Shown here in pieces: positions 1 through 8,703 of a stretch of 64,000 bases of DNA. The stretch covers positions 1 through 64,000 of the forward strand of contig JAKSTJ010000006.1 in the NCBI GenBank assembly GCA_024402635.1, written 5' to 3'. This stretch comes from Treponema sp. (GTDB taxonomy: Bacteria; Spirochaetota; Spirochaetia; Treponematales; Treponemataceae). The notes under the pieces are model-generated. The model did no database searches, was not told where the DNA came from, and worked only from the letters and a program-made list of their open reading frames with translations. Numbering within the stretch: position 1 is the first letter of the stretch; the number at the start of each line of letters is the position of its first letter. The position numbers and the translations under genes were made by a program.

Positions 1-24
1 GAAAATGTTTTTTTAAATTGCATG

Positions 25-100
25 AGAGACCCTGAAACAAGTTCAGGGTGACATAATGTGTTGAAATAAAATGTCATGCCGAATTTATTTCGGCATCTCA
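25..100. repeat. Twin palindromic intergenic repeat at left edge
   Basis: Two short hairpins stand head to head. CCCTGAA (30-36) pairs with TTCAGGG (42-48), and ATGCCGAA (76-83) pairs with TTCGGCAT (89-96). The two halves are also related to each other in inverted orientation, because each begins TGAGA at its outer end and carries GTGACAT or ATGTCAT at its inner end. This two-half arrangement is typical of REPIN or BIME-like intergenic repeats. It lies just downstream of the tsaD stop codon, where it could also work as a terminator. Confidence 0.6.
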
Positions 101-112
101 CCGAGAAAAAAT

Positions 113-1150
113 TTATTTCTTTCCTTTGTGCTGAACTTGAGCAAGACCTCGTTTAAACTGAGGAATTCTTGCACAGGCAGTTGTATCAAAACTAGTTCTG
201 TCTCCACGCTGTAAGAAATGGTATGCAACACCTGCAATCATGGCACCATTGTCACCGCAAAGTTTAAGTGGTGGGAAAATACAATTTATATCTTTTCTTT
301 CAGCAAGAATTTCTCTTAATCTTGAGTTTGCTGCAACTCCACCGCCGGCAACAACAGTTTTTAATCCTGTATCTTCTACTGCACGGAACAATTTGTTTGT
401 TAATGTTTTTACTGCAGTTTCCTGAAAAGCTGCACACATGTTTTCTTTTGAATGTTCAAATCCTTCATTCCAGAACATATCACACTGATGAATAACTGCA
501 GTTTTTAATCCGCTGAAAGACACATCATAGCGGTGCTCTTCTTCATCTAATTTTGGAATAGGGAAGTGAGCTGCTTTTGGATTTCCCTGTTTTGCCAGAT
601 TATCAATCACAACACCGCCAGGATAACCTAATCCGTAGAATTTAGAAACTTTATCAAAAGCTTCACCTACTGAATCATCAACAGTTGTTCCTAAAACTTC
701 CAGATCATCAAAATTATTAACTTTACAGATAATACTGTGTCCGCCGGAAACTAAAAGTCCTAAATATGGATATTGAATATCATTTACAAGATGAGCAGCG
801 TATAAATGACCCAGCATATGATTTATTGCTATAAAAGGTTTATTTGTTGCCCATGCAAGAGTTTTTCCAAAAGTAAATCCAACTAAAAGAGAACCCATTA
901 ATCCAGGTCTATTTGTTGCAGCAATTGCATCAATATCATCCATAGTAAGATTTGCTTCTTTAAGTGCCTGTTTTACAACTGGAAGAATCCATTCTGCATG
1001 TTTACGGCTGGCAATTTCAGGAACAACTCCTTTGTAAATTTTGTGAAATGGAATTTGAGTTGCAACTACATTACTTAAAATTGTTTTTCCATCTTCAACA
1101 ATGGCACAGGCTGTTTCATCACAAGATGATTCAATTCCTAAAACTTTCAT
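113..1150 (-). CDS. tsaD: tRNA N6-adenosine threonylcarbamoyltransferase TsaD
   Basis: TsaD transfers the threonylcarbamoyl group from TC-AMP to A37 of ANN-decoding tRNAs, acting in the cytoplasm with TsaB and TsaE. The 345-residue protein has the family's full length. It opens with the ASKHA-type MKVLGIESSCDET, carries the metal-binding HMLGH pair (H111, H115), SGGHS near 135-139, and a late GDNGAM. The ATG is preceded by GAGGTTT at suitable spacing, so the start is secure. tsaB and tsaE are not in the window. The next minus-strand gene upstream starts only 24 bp away, so the two may be cotranscribed. Confidence 0.95.
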   Translation of the reverse strand: MKVLGIESSCDETACAIVEDGKTILSNVVATQIPFHKIYKGVVPEIASRKHAEWILPVVKQALKEANLTMDDIDAIAATNRPGLMGSLLVGFTFGKTLAWATNKPFIAINHMLGHLYAAHLVNDIQYPYLGLLVSGGHSIICKVNNFDDLEVLGTTVDDSVGEAFDKVSKFYGLGYPGGVVIDNLAKQGNPKAAHFPIPKLDEEEHRYDVSFSGLKTAVIHQCDMFWNEGFEHSKENMCAAFQETAVKTLTNKLFRAVEDTGLKTVVAGGGVAANSRLREILAERKDINCIFPPLKLCGDNGAMIAGVAYHFLQRGDRTSFDTTACARIPQFKRGLAQVQHKGKK

Positions 1151-1173
1151 ATAAACCTCAATAAATCTATTTT

Positions 1174-2529
1174 CTACTTTCTACCATTACATTTGGAAAC
1201 TGTTGTTATTGTATAACCTTTTGCCTTTAATTCAGGATAAACATCTCTTAAAAGTTGAGGCAAGAAATCAGCGGACCAGATGTGTCCTATCATTATAACA
1301 ACTCCAGTTTTATTGGCAATATCTATGTTCTTTCTTAATTCTGAAAGTGCATTTTCTCTTGTTTTTGTATTGTCCAGGAAATTTCCGTTTCTTTCGTAAT
1401 AAGAATAACCTAATTCTTTGCAGACATAAGGAACCTGAGTATCTTTGTTTGTTCGGGAATCAAGGAAAAATATTCCCTGACGACTGGCAGTTTTCAGAAC
1501 AGTTTCCATTTTTTCTGCATCAGCGGTAATTGCAGAACCTTCGTGATTGTTAATTCCAACAACAGGGCCGACTTCATTTAAATTATTGTACAATGTAGAA
1601 ACTATTTCACCTTCGCTCATTCCCGGTAAAATTGCACCCGGTCCTGGATTTACGGCTGTATTAATAGCCTGCATTGGTTGATGAAGCATTACTTCGTTTC
1701 CAGATTTTCTTACTTTTTCTGCAACTTCTCGTGAATGAGCAAGTTTTGGCAGGACTGCTACAGTAATTGGAAATGGCAGATTTAAAAATTGTTCTACCTG
1801 AGAAAGACTCTGTCCCCCATCATCAAAAAGAAAAACCAGCTGTGCATGATTTACTGCCTGTGGAAAATTAAAGCCAGTTATTGTTGTTTTATTTTGAGTC
1901 TGGCTGGAAGTAGTGTTATCTGTTACTTTTGAAACTGTAGATGTAACAGATTTTACAGGTTCTGTTTTTGTTTCAATTTTTGGTTCAGTTTTAGATACAG
2001 TTTTTGTTTCTGTTTGAACTTCGGTTTTAACAGGGGTTTTAGTTTCTTCCTGCTGGTTTGTTTTAGCTGTGTTTTTATCTTCCTGTTTAGATTCGGTTTT
2101 AGAAGGAATTTTTTTATCTTCAGAAATGTTGATTACTTCTTTTTCAGTTTTATTTTCAACTTTTGGAGTTTCATTCTTTTTTTCAGGAGTATTTTTTGTT
2201 TCTTCTGGTACAGTTTCTTTTTGTGTTACTTTTTCAGATTCATTTTTCTTTTCAGAAGTTTTATTTTCCGGATACAAAATTGATTCAGTTTCTAGTAATT
2301 GTGTGAATTTTTTGTTGGAATTGTTTTCAATCATAGTTGTAATCAAAAGAAGCAGCATACATACTGTTATAATTCCCAAACAAAGCAAAATAATCCGGGA
2401 TTTTGGAATATAAATTTTTCCTTTTGAATTTCTTGAAACAACAGATTTTGATTTTCTTGTATTTTGAGATTTTGTTTTTGTAACTTTTTTCTTTGTTGTA
2501 TTTTTATTTTTTGTAGTATTTGTTTTCAT
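1174..2529 (-). CDS. Membrane-anchored divergent polysaccharide deacetylase
   Basis: This 451-residue protein has a Lys/Thr/Asn-rich cytoplasmic tail, one transmembrane segment at about 45-66, a long low-complexity Lys/Glu/Thr linker (about 70-220), and a C-terminal domain (about 228-451) of the divergent polysaccharide deacetylase family (YibQ type). Visible signatures are FDDGG (235-239), HQPM (283-286), an NNHEGS segment, DSRTNKD and a late GHIWS. The linker would hold the domain off the membrane in the periplasm, so a cell-wall or glycan substrate is inferred. The exact substrate is unknown. One GGGACAGAG motif falls at GG-GQS (1808-1816, sense strand). Confidence 0.8.
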   Translation of the reverse strand: MKTNTTKNKNTTKKKVTKTKSQNTRKSKSVVSRNSKGKIYIPKSRIILLCLGIITVCMLLLLITTMIENNSNKKFTQLLETESILYPENKTSEKKNESEKVTQKETVPEETKNTPEKKNETPKVENKTEKEVINISEDKKIPSKTESKQEDKNTAKTNQQEETKTPVKTEVQTETKTVSKTEPKIETKTEPVKSVTSTVSKVTDNTTSSQTQNKTTITGFNFPQAVNHAQLVFLFDDGGQSLSQVEQFLNLPFPITVAVLPKLAHSREVAEKVRKSGNEVMLHQPMQAINTAVNPGPGAILPGMSEGEIVSTLYNNLNEVGPVVGINNHEGSAITADAEKMETVLKTASRQGIFFLDSRTNKDTQVPYVCKELGYSYYERNGNFLDNTKTRENALSELRKNIDIANKTGVVIMIGHIWSADFLPQLLRDVYPELKAKGYTITTVSKCNGRK

Positions 2530-2640
2530 ATTAATTATAAAAGTATTTTAGTCATTTCTTTGACAGTTTTCAATAAATATAATAATGTAACAGATGAATA
2601 TTGTTTGTAGAAATGATACAGACTTTTATGAGGTGAAAAA

Positions 2641-3246
2641 ATGGTTATAACTTGTCTTGATTTGGAAGGTGTTCTTGTTCCTGAAATTTGGATTGCTTTT
2701 GCAGATGCTGTAGGAATTCCTGAATTACGTCGTACAACCCGCGATGAGCCTGATTACGATAAATTAATGAAATTCAGACTTGCAATTCTTAAAGAACATG
2801 GTCTTGGATTAAAGGAAATTCAGGAAACAATTAAAAAAATTGATCCTCTTCCTGGTGCAAAAGAATTTATGGATGAATTAAGAAAAACTTGTCAGACAAT
2901 TATTCTTAGTGATACATTTGAACAGTTTGCTGCACCATTAATGGAAAAACTTGGAATGCCAACAATTTTCTGTAATACACTTGAAGTTGCTGAAAATGGT
3001 GAAATAACTGGCTATAAAATGCGTTGTGAAAAAAGTAAACTTACAACAGTAAAAGCTTTACAGTCAATTGGTTATGAAACAATTGCTTCTGGTGATAGTT
3101 TTAATGATTTAGGAATGATTCAGGCTTCAAAAGCAGGTTTCTTATTCCGTTCAACTGAACAGATTATTAAAGATTATCCTCAGTATCCGGCATTTACTGA
3201 ATATAAAGATTTGCTTAATGCAATTAAAGAGGCAATTAAAAAATAA
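2641..3246 (+). CDS. thrH: ThrH: phosphoserine phosphatase / homoserine phosphotransferase
   Basis: A 201-residue HAD-superfamily enzyme very close in layout to Pseudomonas ThrH, which dephosphorylates phosphoserine and can pass the phosphate to homoserine. The DxE motif CLDLEGVLVPEIWIAFA (nucleophile D7) is nearly identical to that family. ILSDT supplies motif II (S90, D91), and GDSFND (151-156) supplies the Mg-binding acidic motif. GAGGTG lies just before the ATG. The gene is divergent from the polysaccharide deacetylase. A role in serine or threonine metabolism is likely, but no pathway partners are adjacent. Confidence 0.9.
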   Translation: MVITCLDLEGVLVPEIWIAFADAVGIPELRRTTRDEPDYDKLMKFRLAILKEHGLGLKEIQETIKKIDPLPGAKEFMDELRKTCQTIILSDTFEQFAAPLMEKLGMPTIFCNTLEVAENGEITGYKMRCEKSKLTTVKALQSIGYETIASGDSFNDLGMIQASKAGFLFRSTEQIIKDYPQYPAFTEYKDLLNAIKEAIKK

Positions 3247-3295
3247 TCTGCAAATTTTACGAAAAAGATTTGCTTTTTGTTTTTTTTATTATATT

Positions 3296-3323
3296 TATAA
3301 TACATAGAGTTTGTGTATTAAAG
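3296..3323 (+). promoter_or_regulatory. -10 box and leader of the outer-membrane protein gene
   Basis: A consensus TATAAT lies at 3296-3301 in a T-rich region. A strong AAGGAGA ribosome binding site follows at about 3321-3327, in front of the ATG at 3334. No -35 element sits at ideal spacing. The nearest TTGCTT, at 3270-3275, is about 20 bp away. Confidence 0.5.
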
Positions 3324-3333
3324 GAGATAGAAA

Positions 3334-4029
3334 ATGAAAAAAATTATTGCACTTGCTGTAACATCATTACTTATGGTTTCTTCAACTTTTGCTTTAGGCC
3401 TTTCAATTGGTGCAAAAGGAAATCTTGGAACAACTGTATCAAATGACTGGGCTGAAGTAGGAACAGACTTGAAAGGACTTTCAATGAATTCTGAATTTGA
3501 CGGTGGATTTGGTGCTTATGTAAATGTTGGTATTATTGGTGGACTTGGAGTTCAGGTTGAAGCCGACGTAACAAAAAGTACAATTCAGTTCAAAGGTGCT
3601 TCTACACAGGAAGCTATTGATTCAAACAACTGGGAAACAAAGAATTTTGATTCATGGTTAGTTGATGTTCCTGTAATGCTCTGGGGAAGCCTTGATTTCT
3701 GGAAGTTCAATTTAGGTTTCGGAGTTGGTCCAAACTTCTCTTTCAACCTTGATGCAACAGACAGAGCTTCTTTTGAAGCAGCTGGAAACTATTTAAGCAA
3801 AGTTTATACAGACAAATTGTATACACTTGGTCTTGCTTTAGGTGTTGATGGAAAATTCTACATTACAGATAATTTTGCTATTGTTGCAAGTGGACGTTAT
3901 ATCGGAAACTTTGAAAAAACAACTGCAACTTATCCAATTGAAGGTGGAGAAGGAATTGATTATCCTTGGATTGAATTCAAGAGAAACTCACTTTACGGTG
4001 GAGTAGGTGTAGAACTTAAATTATTCTAA
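3334..4029 (+). CDS. Predicted outer-membrane beta-barrel protein
   Basis: A 231-residue exported protein. It has a classic signal peptide with cleavage near TFA-LG (about residue 20), then alternating hydrophobic and polar strands rich in Gly and aromatics. It ends LYGGVGVELKLF, a C-terminal phenylalanine pattern typical of BAM-assembled barrels. The gene has its own strong promoter and ribosome binding site and is followed by a rho-independent terminator, so it is probably a well-expressed single-gene unit. The specific transport or adhesion role cannot be read from sequence. Confidence 0.75.
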   Translation: MKKIIALAVTSLLMVSSTFALGLSIGAKGNLGTTVSNDWAEVGTDLKGLSMNSEFDGGFGAYVNVGIIGGLGVQVEADVTKSTIQFKGASTQEAIDSNNWETKNFDSWLVDVPVMLWGSLDFWKFNLGFGVGPNFSFNLDATDRASFEAAGNYLSKVYTDKLYTLGLALGVDGKFYITDNFAIVASGRYIGNFEKTTATYPIEGGEGIDYPWIEFKRNSLYGGVGVELKLF

Positions 4030-4049
4030 TTTTTAATTAGATAAAAAAC

Positions 4050-4099
4050 GGGCTGTCTTCTGGAAAGTTTTAATAACTTACAGGACAGCTCTTTTTTTT
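4050..4099 (+). terminator. Rho-independent terminator after the OMP gene
   Basis: GGGCTGTC (4050-4057) pairs with GACAGCTC (4084-4091), with one G-U pair, and a run of eight T follows. Confidence 0.85.
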
Positions 4100-4164
4100 G
4101 CCCAAATTATATCAAATAACTAGTTTATCTTTCAAAAAAATAAAACTTGCATTAAAATATTAAT

Positions 4165-4956
4165 ATGGAACGACTTGATAAAATATTGTCCCACGAAGGA
4201 TTTGGATCTCGAAAAGACATAAGAAAACTTTTACGAAAATATGAAGTTCTGGTAAATCAGGAAAGAGTATACGATCCTTCACTTCAGATTAATGTTGAAA
4301 AAGATATAATTGTAGTTGATGGGGAAGAAATTGATCTTCATGAACACATTTATTTAATGATGAATAAAGTAATGCATACAATTTCTTCTAACAAGGATGG
4401 AGAACATCAGACAGTTTTTGATTTGCTGGATGACAGTTTTAAAACTCCTTATATTCAAAGTAAACTTCATCTTATTGGCCGTCTTGATATGGATACAGAA
4501 GGTTTACTTCTTTTTACAACCGACGGAGAATTAACGCATCGTCTAATTTCTCCAAAATCTCATATCAGTAAAACTTATTTATGTATTCTTGAACATAAAG
4601 AAACAGAAGAACATAAACTTCAGATTCAAAAAGCTTTTGAACAGGGAATTGAAGTTGGTCCGGAAGATAATGAAGCAGGATTTAAATGTGAACCTGCAAT
4701 TGTAAAATGGCCGTCAGAAGCTGAAATTCAAAAATATCTGGAAAAATCATCTTATGTAAAAAATCCGGAACATGATTTTGCGCTTTTAACAATTTACGAA
4801 GGAAAATACCATCAGGTAAAAAGAATGTTTGCTGCAGTAGATAATAAAATTGCCTTTCTAAAAAGAGTTCTTGTCGGTTCTCTTGAATTAGATTTAAATT
4901 TGTTGCCTGGCGAATATAAATATCTTGATGATAAAGATTTAGAAAAATTAAATTAA
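4165..4956 (+). CDS. RsuA/RluB/E/F-family pseudouridine synthase
   Basis: This enzyme isomerises a specific uridine to pseudouridine in rRNA. An N-terminal S4 RNA-binding domain (about 1-50) is followed by the catalytic domain with GRLDMDTEGLLLFTTDG (105-121), where D108 is the catalytic aspartate. A length of 263 residues fits the RsuA/RluB/E/F group, but the target base cannot be assigned. There is no Shine-Dalgarno before the ATG. Instead a TAAAAT -10 box (4153-4158) ends six bases upstream, so the mRNA is probably leaderless. A glycosyltransferase gene follows after 25 bp. Confidence 0.88.
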   Translation: MERLDKILSHEGFGSRKDIRKLLRKYEVLVNQERVYDPSLQINVEKDIIVVDGEEIDLHEHIYLMMNKVMHTISSNKDGEHQTVFDLLDDSFKTPYIQSKLHLIGRLDMDTEGLLLFTTDGELTHRLISPKSHISKTYLCILEHKETEEHKLQIQKAFEQGIEVGPEDNEAGFKCEPAIVKWPSEAEIQKYLEKSSYVKNPEHDFALLTIYEGKYHQVKRMFAAVDNKIAFLKRVLVGSLELDLNLLPGEYKYLDDKDLEKLN

Positions 4957-4981
4957 TTATATAGAGGTTTATGGAAAAAAA

Positions 4982-6115
4982 ATGAATGTAACAATTGCTT
5001 GTGATGTTTTAGGTGAAGCAAATAATGGTACAACAATAGCAACTCTTAATTTTATCAGATATTTGATAAAAAAAGGGCACAATGTAAAAGTTATATCAAA
5101 TGATTTTGGAAATTGCGATATTCCAGAAGAAAATCAATGTTTACTTCCAACTTTGGATTTAGGAAGTCTTGCAAATAAGATTATTGCAAAAAATGGAGTT
5201 TCTCTTGCTAAAATAGACAATAAAGTTCTTGTTGAAGCAATAGAAAGAGCAGATGTTGTTCATATTCAGTTTCCTTTAATGATTGGACGTGCTGCCGTAA
5301 AAATTGCTAAACATCTTGATAAACCAATTACTGCAAGTTTTCATTGTCAGGCTGAAAATGTTTCTACTCATGTTGGAATGCAAAATAATCTGATTGTAAG
5401 TAAAGCAATTTACAAAGATTTCTATCTCCGTATTTATAAGGATTGTGATTGTGTTCATTATCCTACAGTTTTTATTAAAAAGACTTTTGAAAAAGCCTGC
5501 CATCATAAAACAAATGCATTTGTAATTTCAAATGGTGTAAATACAATTTATGCAAATCATCATCTGGAAAAGAAAAACGAAAAATTTACAATTGCTTCTA
5601 CTGGTCGATTAAGTCATGAAAAAGCTCAGGATGTTTTAATAAAGGCAGTTTCTATGTCAAAATATAAGGATAAAATTGCCCTTAAGTTTGCAGGTGAAGG
5701 TCCTTTACTGGAAAAATATACAGAACTTGCCCAAAATCTTGGTGTTGATGCAAATTTCAGTTTTTATTCAAGAACTGCTCTTGTGGATTTATTAAACAGT
5801 GCTGATTTGTATGTTCATTCGGCATTTATTGAAATAGAAGCAATTTCTTGTATTGAAGCAATTTGTTGTGGTCTTGTTCCTGTTATTTCAAATGCAAAAC
5901 GAAGCGCCACAAAAGCTTTTGCTTTGGATGAAAAATCACTTTTTGCAGAAAATAGTCCTAAAGATCTGGCAAAAAAAATTGATTATTGGATTGAGCATCC
6001 GGAAGAAAAAGCCGATTATGTTAAAAAGTACGAAATTATGAGTAAGCAGTTTGAACAGGAAGAATGTATGAAGCAAATGGAAGAAATGCTTATTGAAGCA
6101 AAAAGAATCCATTAA
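4982..6115 (+). CDS. GT4-family glycosyltransferase
   Basis: A 377-residue cytoplasmic or membrane-peripheral glycosyltransferase of the GT-B fold. The N-terminal half has the acceptor-side segment GEANNGTTIATLNFIRYLIKKG and VHIQFPL. The C-terminal half has the nucleotide-sugar domain, with STGRLSHEKAQDVLIKA, KFAGEGPLL and the E-x7-E-like block EIEAISCIEAICCGLVPV. Its layout resembles diacylglycerol or lipid glucosyltransferases, but the acceptor is uncertain. An upstream ATG (4971) with a better-placed AGAGG site opens a four-codon frame, MEKK, whose TGA overlaps this start. The two frames are separated by an A8 run, suggesting translational coupling or slippage. Confidence 0.8.
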   Translation: MNVTIACDVLGEANNGTTIATLNFIRYLIKKGHNVKVISNDFGNCDIPEENQCLLPTLDLGSLANKIIAKNGVSLAKIDNKVLVEAIERADVVHIQFPLMIGRAAVKIAKHLDKPITASFHCQAENVSTHVGMQNNLIVSKAIYKDFYLRIYKDCDCVHYPTVFIKKTFEKACHHKTNAFVISNGVNTIYANHHLEKKNEKFTIASTGRLSHEKAQDVLIKAVSMSKYKDKIALKFAGEGPLLEKYTELAQNLGVDANFSFYSRTALVDLLNSADLYVHSAFIEIEAISCIEAICCGLVPVISNAKRSATKAFALDEKSLFAENSPKDLAKKIDYWIEHPEEKADYVKKYEIMSKQFEQEECMKQMEEMLIEAKRIH

Positions 6116-6135
6116 TTAGAAAAGGAGTTATATAA

Positions 6136-8229
6136 ATGAAGAAAATTACCAATGAAAATGAAGCTGTTATTAAAAATCGTCTTAATATTTCTACTATTAT
6201 AATGACTGTTGTAATTGCTATTATTGTCTTAGTTATTTGTTTTACAGCAAAATTAAGATTCAGTTCAACTTATAATCCTGAACTAAAAGAAGAAGCTGTT
6301 AGTAAAATGCTGGAATTCCATAATGGTTTTAATTCCGAAATGGCTCTTGCATCACAAATGGCAAAGTCTCCAGTAATTGTTGCTTACATGGAAAATCCGG
6401 AAAATGAAGAACTGGCTGCATTAGGTATTAAAGAAATTGAATCTTACCAGAATTCATTTAAAAGCCACATTACATTCTGGATTGGGGACAAAGATTTAAA
6501 ATATTACTCAAACGGAAATTATATTTATACTCTTGATAAATCAGATCCAACCAGTGCCTGGTATTTAAATTGTATGAAACTTAAAGGTGATTACGAATTA
6601 AATGTTGATTATGATATTGGTCTTAAAGTTACAAATGTCTGGGTAAATGCTGTAGTTCGTAATAAAAATGGTGAAGCAATAGGTTTAATTGGTACAGGAA
6701 TTTCTCTGGATTCATTTATTTCAGAAATGTACGAAACTTTAAATCCAAAGTTCACAATGTACATGTACAATAAATTAAAAGAAACAACAGCTTCTTTAGA
6801 TTCATCTCATCTGGAAAATAAAACTCCAATTACTGAAGTTATTCCTGCAATTGCAGATAAATCAATTATGCCAGAAACTGAAACTGTAATCAGTACAAGA
6901 AAAGGTAATTACATGATTGTACCAATGCCAGAATTAGGATGGTATATGCTTTTGTTCAAACCTTTCACAGTTGGTGATTTCTTTAAAGTTTCTATAATTC
7001 AATTTATTGTTCTAGTTCTTGCTGTTGCATTCTGGGTTATTATTCTTACATTAAATCATTTAATTACTCCATTAGGTGTTTTGCAGGCTACAGTTGAAGG
7101 TATTGCCAACGGAAATGCTGATTTAACTAAACGAATTGAACTTAAAACAAAATCTTCTATGAAAGTACTTCAGAAACTGGTTGCAAGTTTTAATCAGTTT
7201 GTTGGAAAACTTCAGACAATTATTAAAAGTGTTAAATCTTCAAAAGATGAATTGATTGCTTCTGGAACTGAACTTCATGATGGAACAACTCTTACCACAG
7301 ATTCAATTAATGGAATTATTACAAATGTTAAATCTTTTGCAGATAATCTTCAGATTCAGTCAAATGGTGTAGAAGAAACTGCTTCTTCTGTAAATAATCT
7401 ATATTCTAATTTTGAACGATTGGAAAATTCTGTAAAAGATCAGGCTTCCAGTGTTGAACAGGCTGCAACTGCTGTAGAAACAATGATAGAAGATATTAAT
7501 CTTGTAAATTCATCTGTTGTTGAACTTTCAACTTCTTTTGAATCCTTAAAAGCGGAAGCTTCTCTTGGTGTAAAAAAACAGGAAGAAGTCAGCGAAAAAA
7601 TTCAGAAAATTAAGGAACAGTCAGAAATTCTTCAGAGTGCCAACGAAATTATTGCCAGCATTGCAGAACAGACAAATCTTCTTGCAATGAATGCCGCAAT
7701 TGAAGCAGCTCATGCCGGTGAAGCAGGAAAAGGTTTCTCTGTAGTTGCCGATGAAATTCGAAAATTGTCAGAAACTTCATCTGAACAGTCAAATACAATT
7801 GGAGAACAGCTGGCAACAATTCAGGCTTCCATTGAAAGTATTGCACAGACTTCTTTTGAATCTCAGGATACCTTTAATTCAGTTTCCGATGATATTAAAA
7901 AGACAAACGAAGTTGTTACAGCAATTTCAAATGCTATGGACCGCCAGACCAGCAGTTCAAATATGATTAACGGTGCAATTGATGTATTAAATTCCAGTAT
8001 GTCAAATATTAAAGATGCAACAGCTGAAATGTCTGGAAAGAGTCGTCAGATTCTTGATGAAATGAACAATCTTCAGAATGCAACTTATAATATGAAGCTC
8101 AGTATGGAAGAAATGAGTGCTGGAACCGAAAAAATCAGTGAAACTGGTTCTCATCTTGCCGCTCTTGCAGATAGTGTTGATGACTCTATTAAGAAAATCG
8201 GTGACGAAATCGATCAGTTTAATGTTTAA
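6136..8229 (+). CDS. Methyl-accepting chemotaxis protein
   Basis: A 697-residue transmembrane chemoreceptor. TM1 lies at about 19-38, the periplasmic sensor (Cache-like, about 45-280) follows, and TM2 spans about 284-305. A HAMP region precedes a long coiled-coil signalling domain. The hairpin tip that contacts CheA and CheW is plain at about 509-548, with [20 protein letters not shown] and [13 protein letters not shown]. The ligand is unknown. AAAGGAG precedes the start. It sits 20 bp after the glycosyltransferase but is probably functionally separate. No che genes are nearby. Confidence 0.95.
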   Translation: MKKITNENEAVIKNRLNISTIIMTVVIAIIVLVICFTAKLRFSSTYNPELKEEAVSKMLEFHNGFNSEMALASQMAKSPVIVAYMENPENEELAALGIKEIESYQNSFKSHITFWIGDKDLKYYSNGNYIYTLDKSDPTSAWYLNCMKLKGDYELNVDYDIGLKVTNVWVNAVVRNKNGEAIGLIGTGISLDSFISEMYETLNPKFTMYMYNKLKETTASLDSSHLENKTPITEVIPAIADKSIMPETETVISTRKGNYMIVPMPELGWYMLLFKPFTVGDFFKVSIIQFIVLVLAVAFWVIILTLNHLITPLGVLQATVEGIANGNADLTKRIELKTKSSMKVLQKLVASFNQFVGKLQTIIKSVKSSKDELIASGTELHDGTTLTTDSINGIITNVKSFADNLQIQSNGVEETASSVNNLYSNFERLENSVKDQASSVEQAATAVETMIEDINLVNSSVVELSTSFESLKAEASLGVKKQEEVSEKIQKIKEQSEILQSANEIIASIAEQTNLLAMNAAIEAAHAGEAGKGFSVVADEIRKLSETSSEQSNTIGEQLATIQASIESIAQTSFESQDTFNSVSDDIKKTNEVVTAISNAMDRQTSSSNMINGAIDVLNSSMSNIKDATAEMSGKSRQILDEMNNLQNATYNMKLSMEEMSAGTEKISETGSHLAALADSVDDSIKKIGDEIDQFNV

Positions 8230-8282
8230 TTATTTACAAAACTCTATCAACCTTGTATTATAATAGGTAAATAGAGGTTTGT

Positions 8283-8687
8283 ATGATTGTATCCACACGA
8301 GGAAGATATGCTTTGCGAGTAATGATTGATCTTGCAGAGCATTCTGAAGAAGAAAGAATTCCATTAAAAGAAATCTCTGCCCGTCAGGAAATTTCACAAA
8401 AATATCTGGAAGCAATAATGACTTTGCTTTCGAAAAACGGTTTTGTTGATGCGGTTCATGGAAAAGGTGGTGGATATAAATTAAACCGTGAAGCCAAAGA
8501 CTATAAAGTTGGAGAAATTTTACGCTTAACAGAAGGTTCTTTGGCTCCAGTTTCTTGTCTTGAAAAAAATGCTCCAGAATGTCCAAAACATAATAGTTGC
8601 AGAACAATTTCAATGTGGACCAAACTTGATAATCTGGTTTCGGGATATCTGGATTCCGTTTCTATTGCAGATTTAATGCAAAAATAA
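8283..8687 (+). CDS. Rrf2-family transcriptional regulator (IscR-like)
   Basis: A 134-residue winged-helix regulator starting MIVSTRGRYALRVMIDLA, the standard Rrf2 opening. Three cysteines (C92, C100, C106) lie in the region where IscR binds its [2Fe-2S] cluster, so iron-sulphur or redox sensing is likely. A TATAAT-like box and AGAGG site precede the ATG. It lies 16 bp upstream of mnmA. In many bacteria Rrf2 genes sit with a cysteine desulfurase and mnmA, but the desulfurase is absent here, so its likely target is sulphur or Fe-S supply to tRNA thiolation. Confidence 0.88.
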   Translation: MIVSTRGRYALRVMIDLAEHSEEERIPLKEISARQEISQKYLEAIMTLLSKNGFVDAVHGKGGGYKLNREAKDYKVGEILRLTEGSLAPVSCLEKNAPECPKHNSCRTISMWTKLDNLVSGYLDSVSIADLMQK

Positions 8688-8703
8688 TAACACAGGATTT
8701 TAT

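Noticed and set aside
2014-2413. Plus-strand open frames of 89 and 114 codons, Phe/Ser rich
   Set aside because: They are antisense to the low-complexity Lys/Glu linker of the deacetylase. Their composition is a by-product of that repeat, and there is no ribosome binding site.
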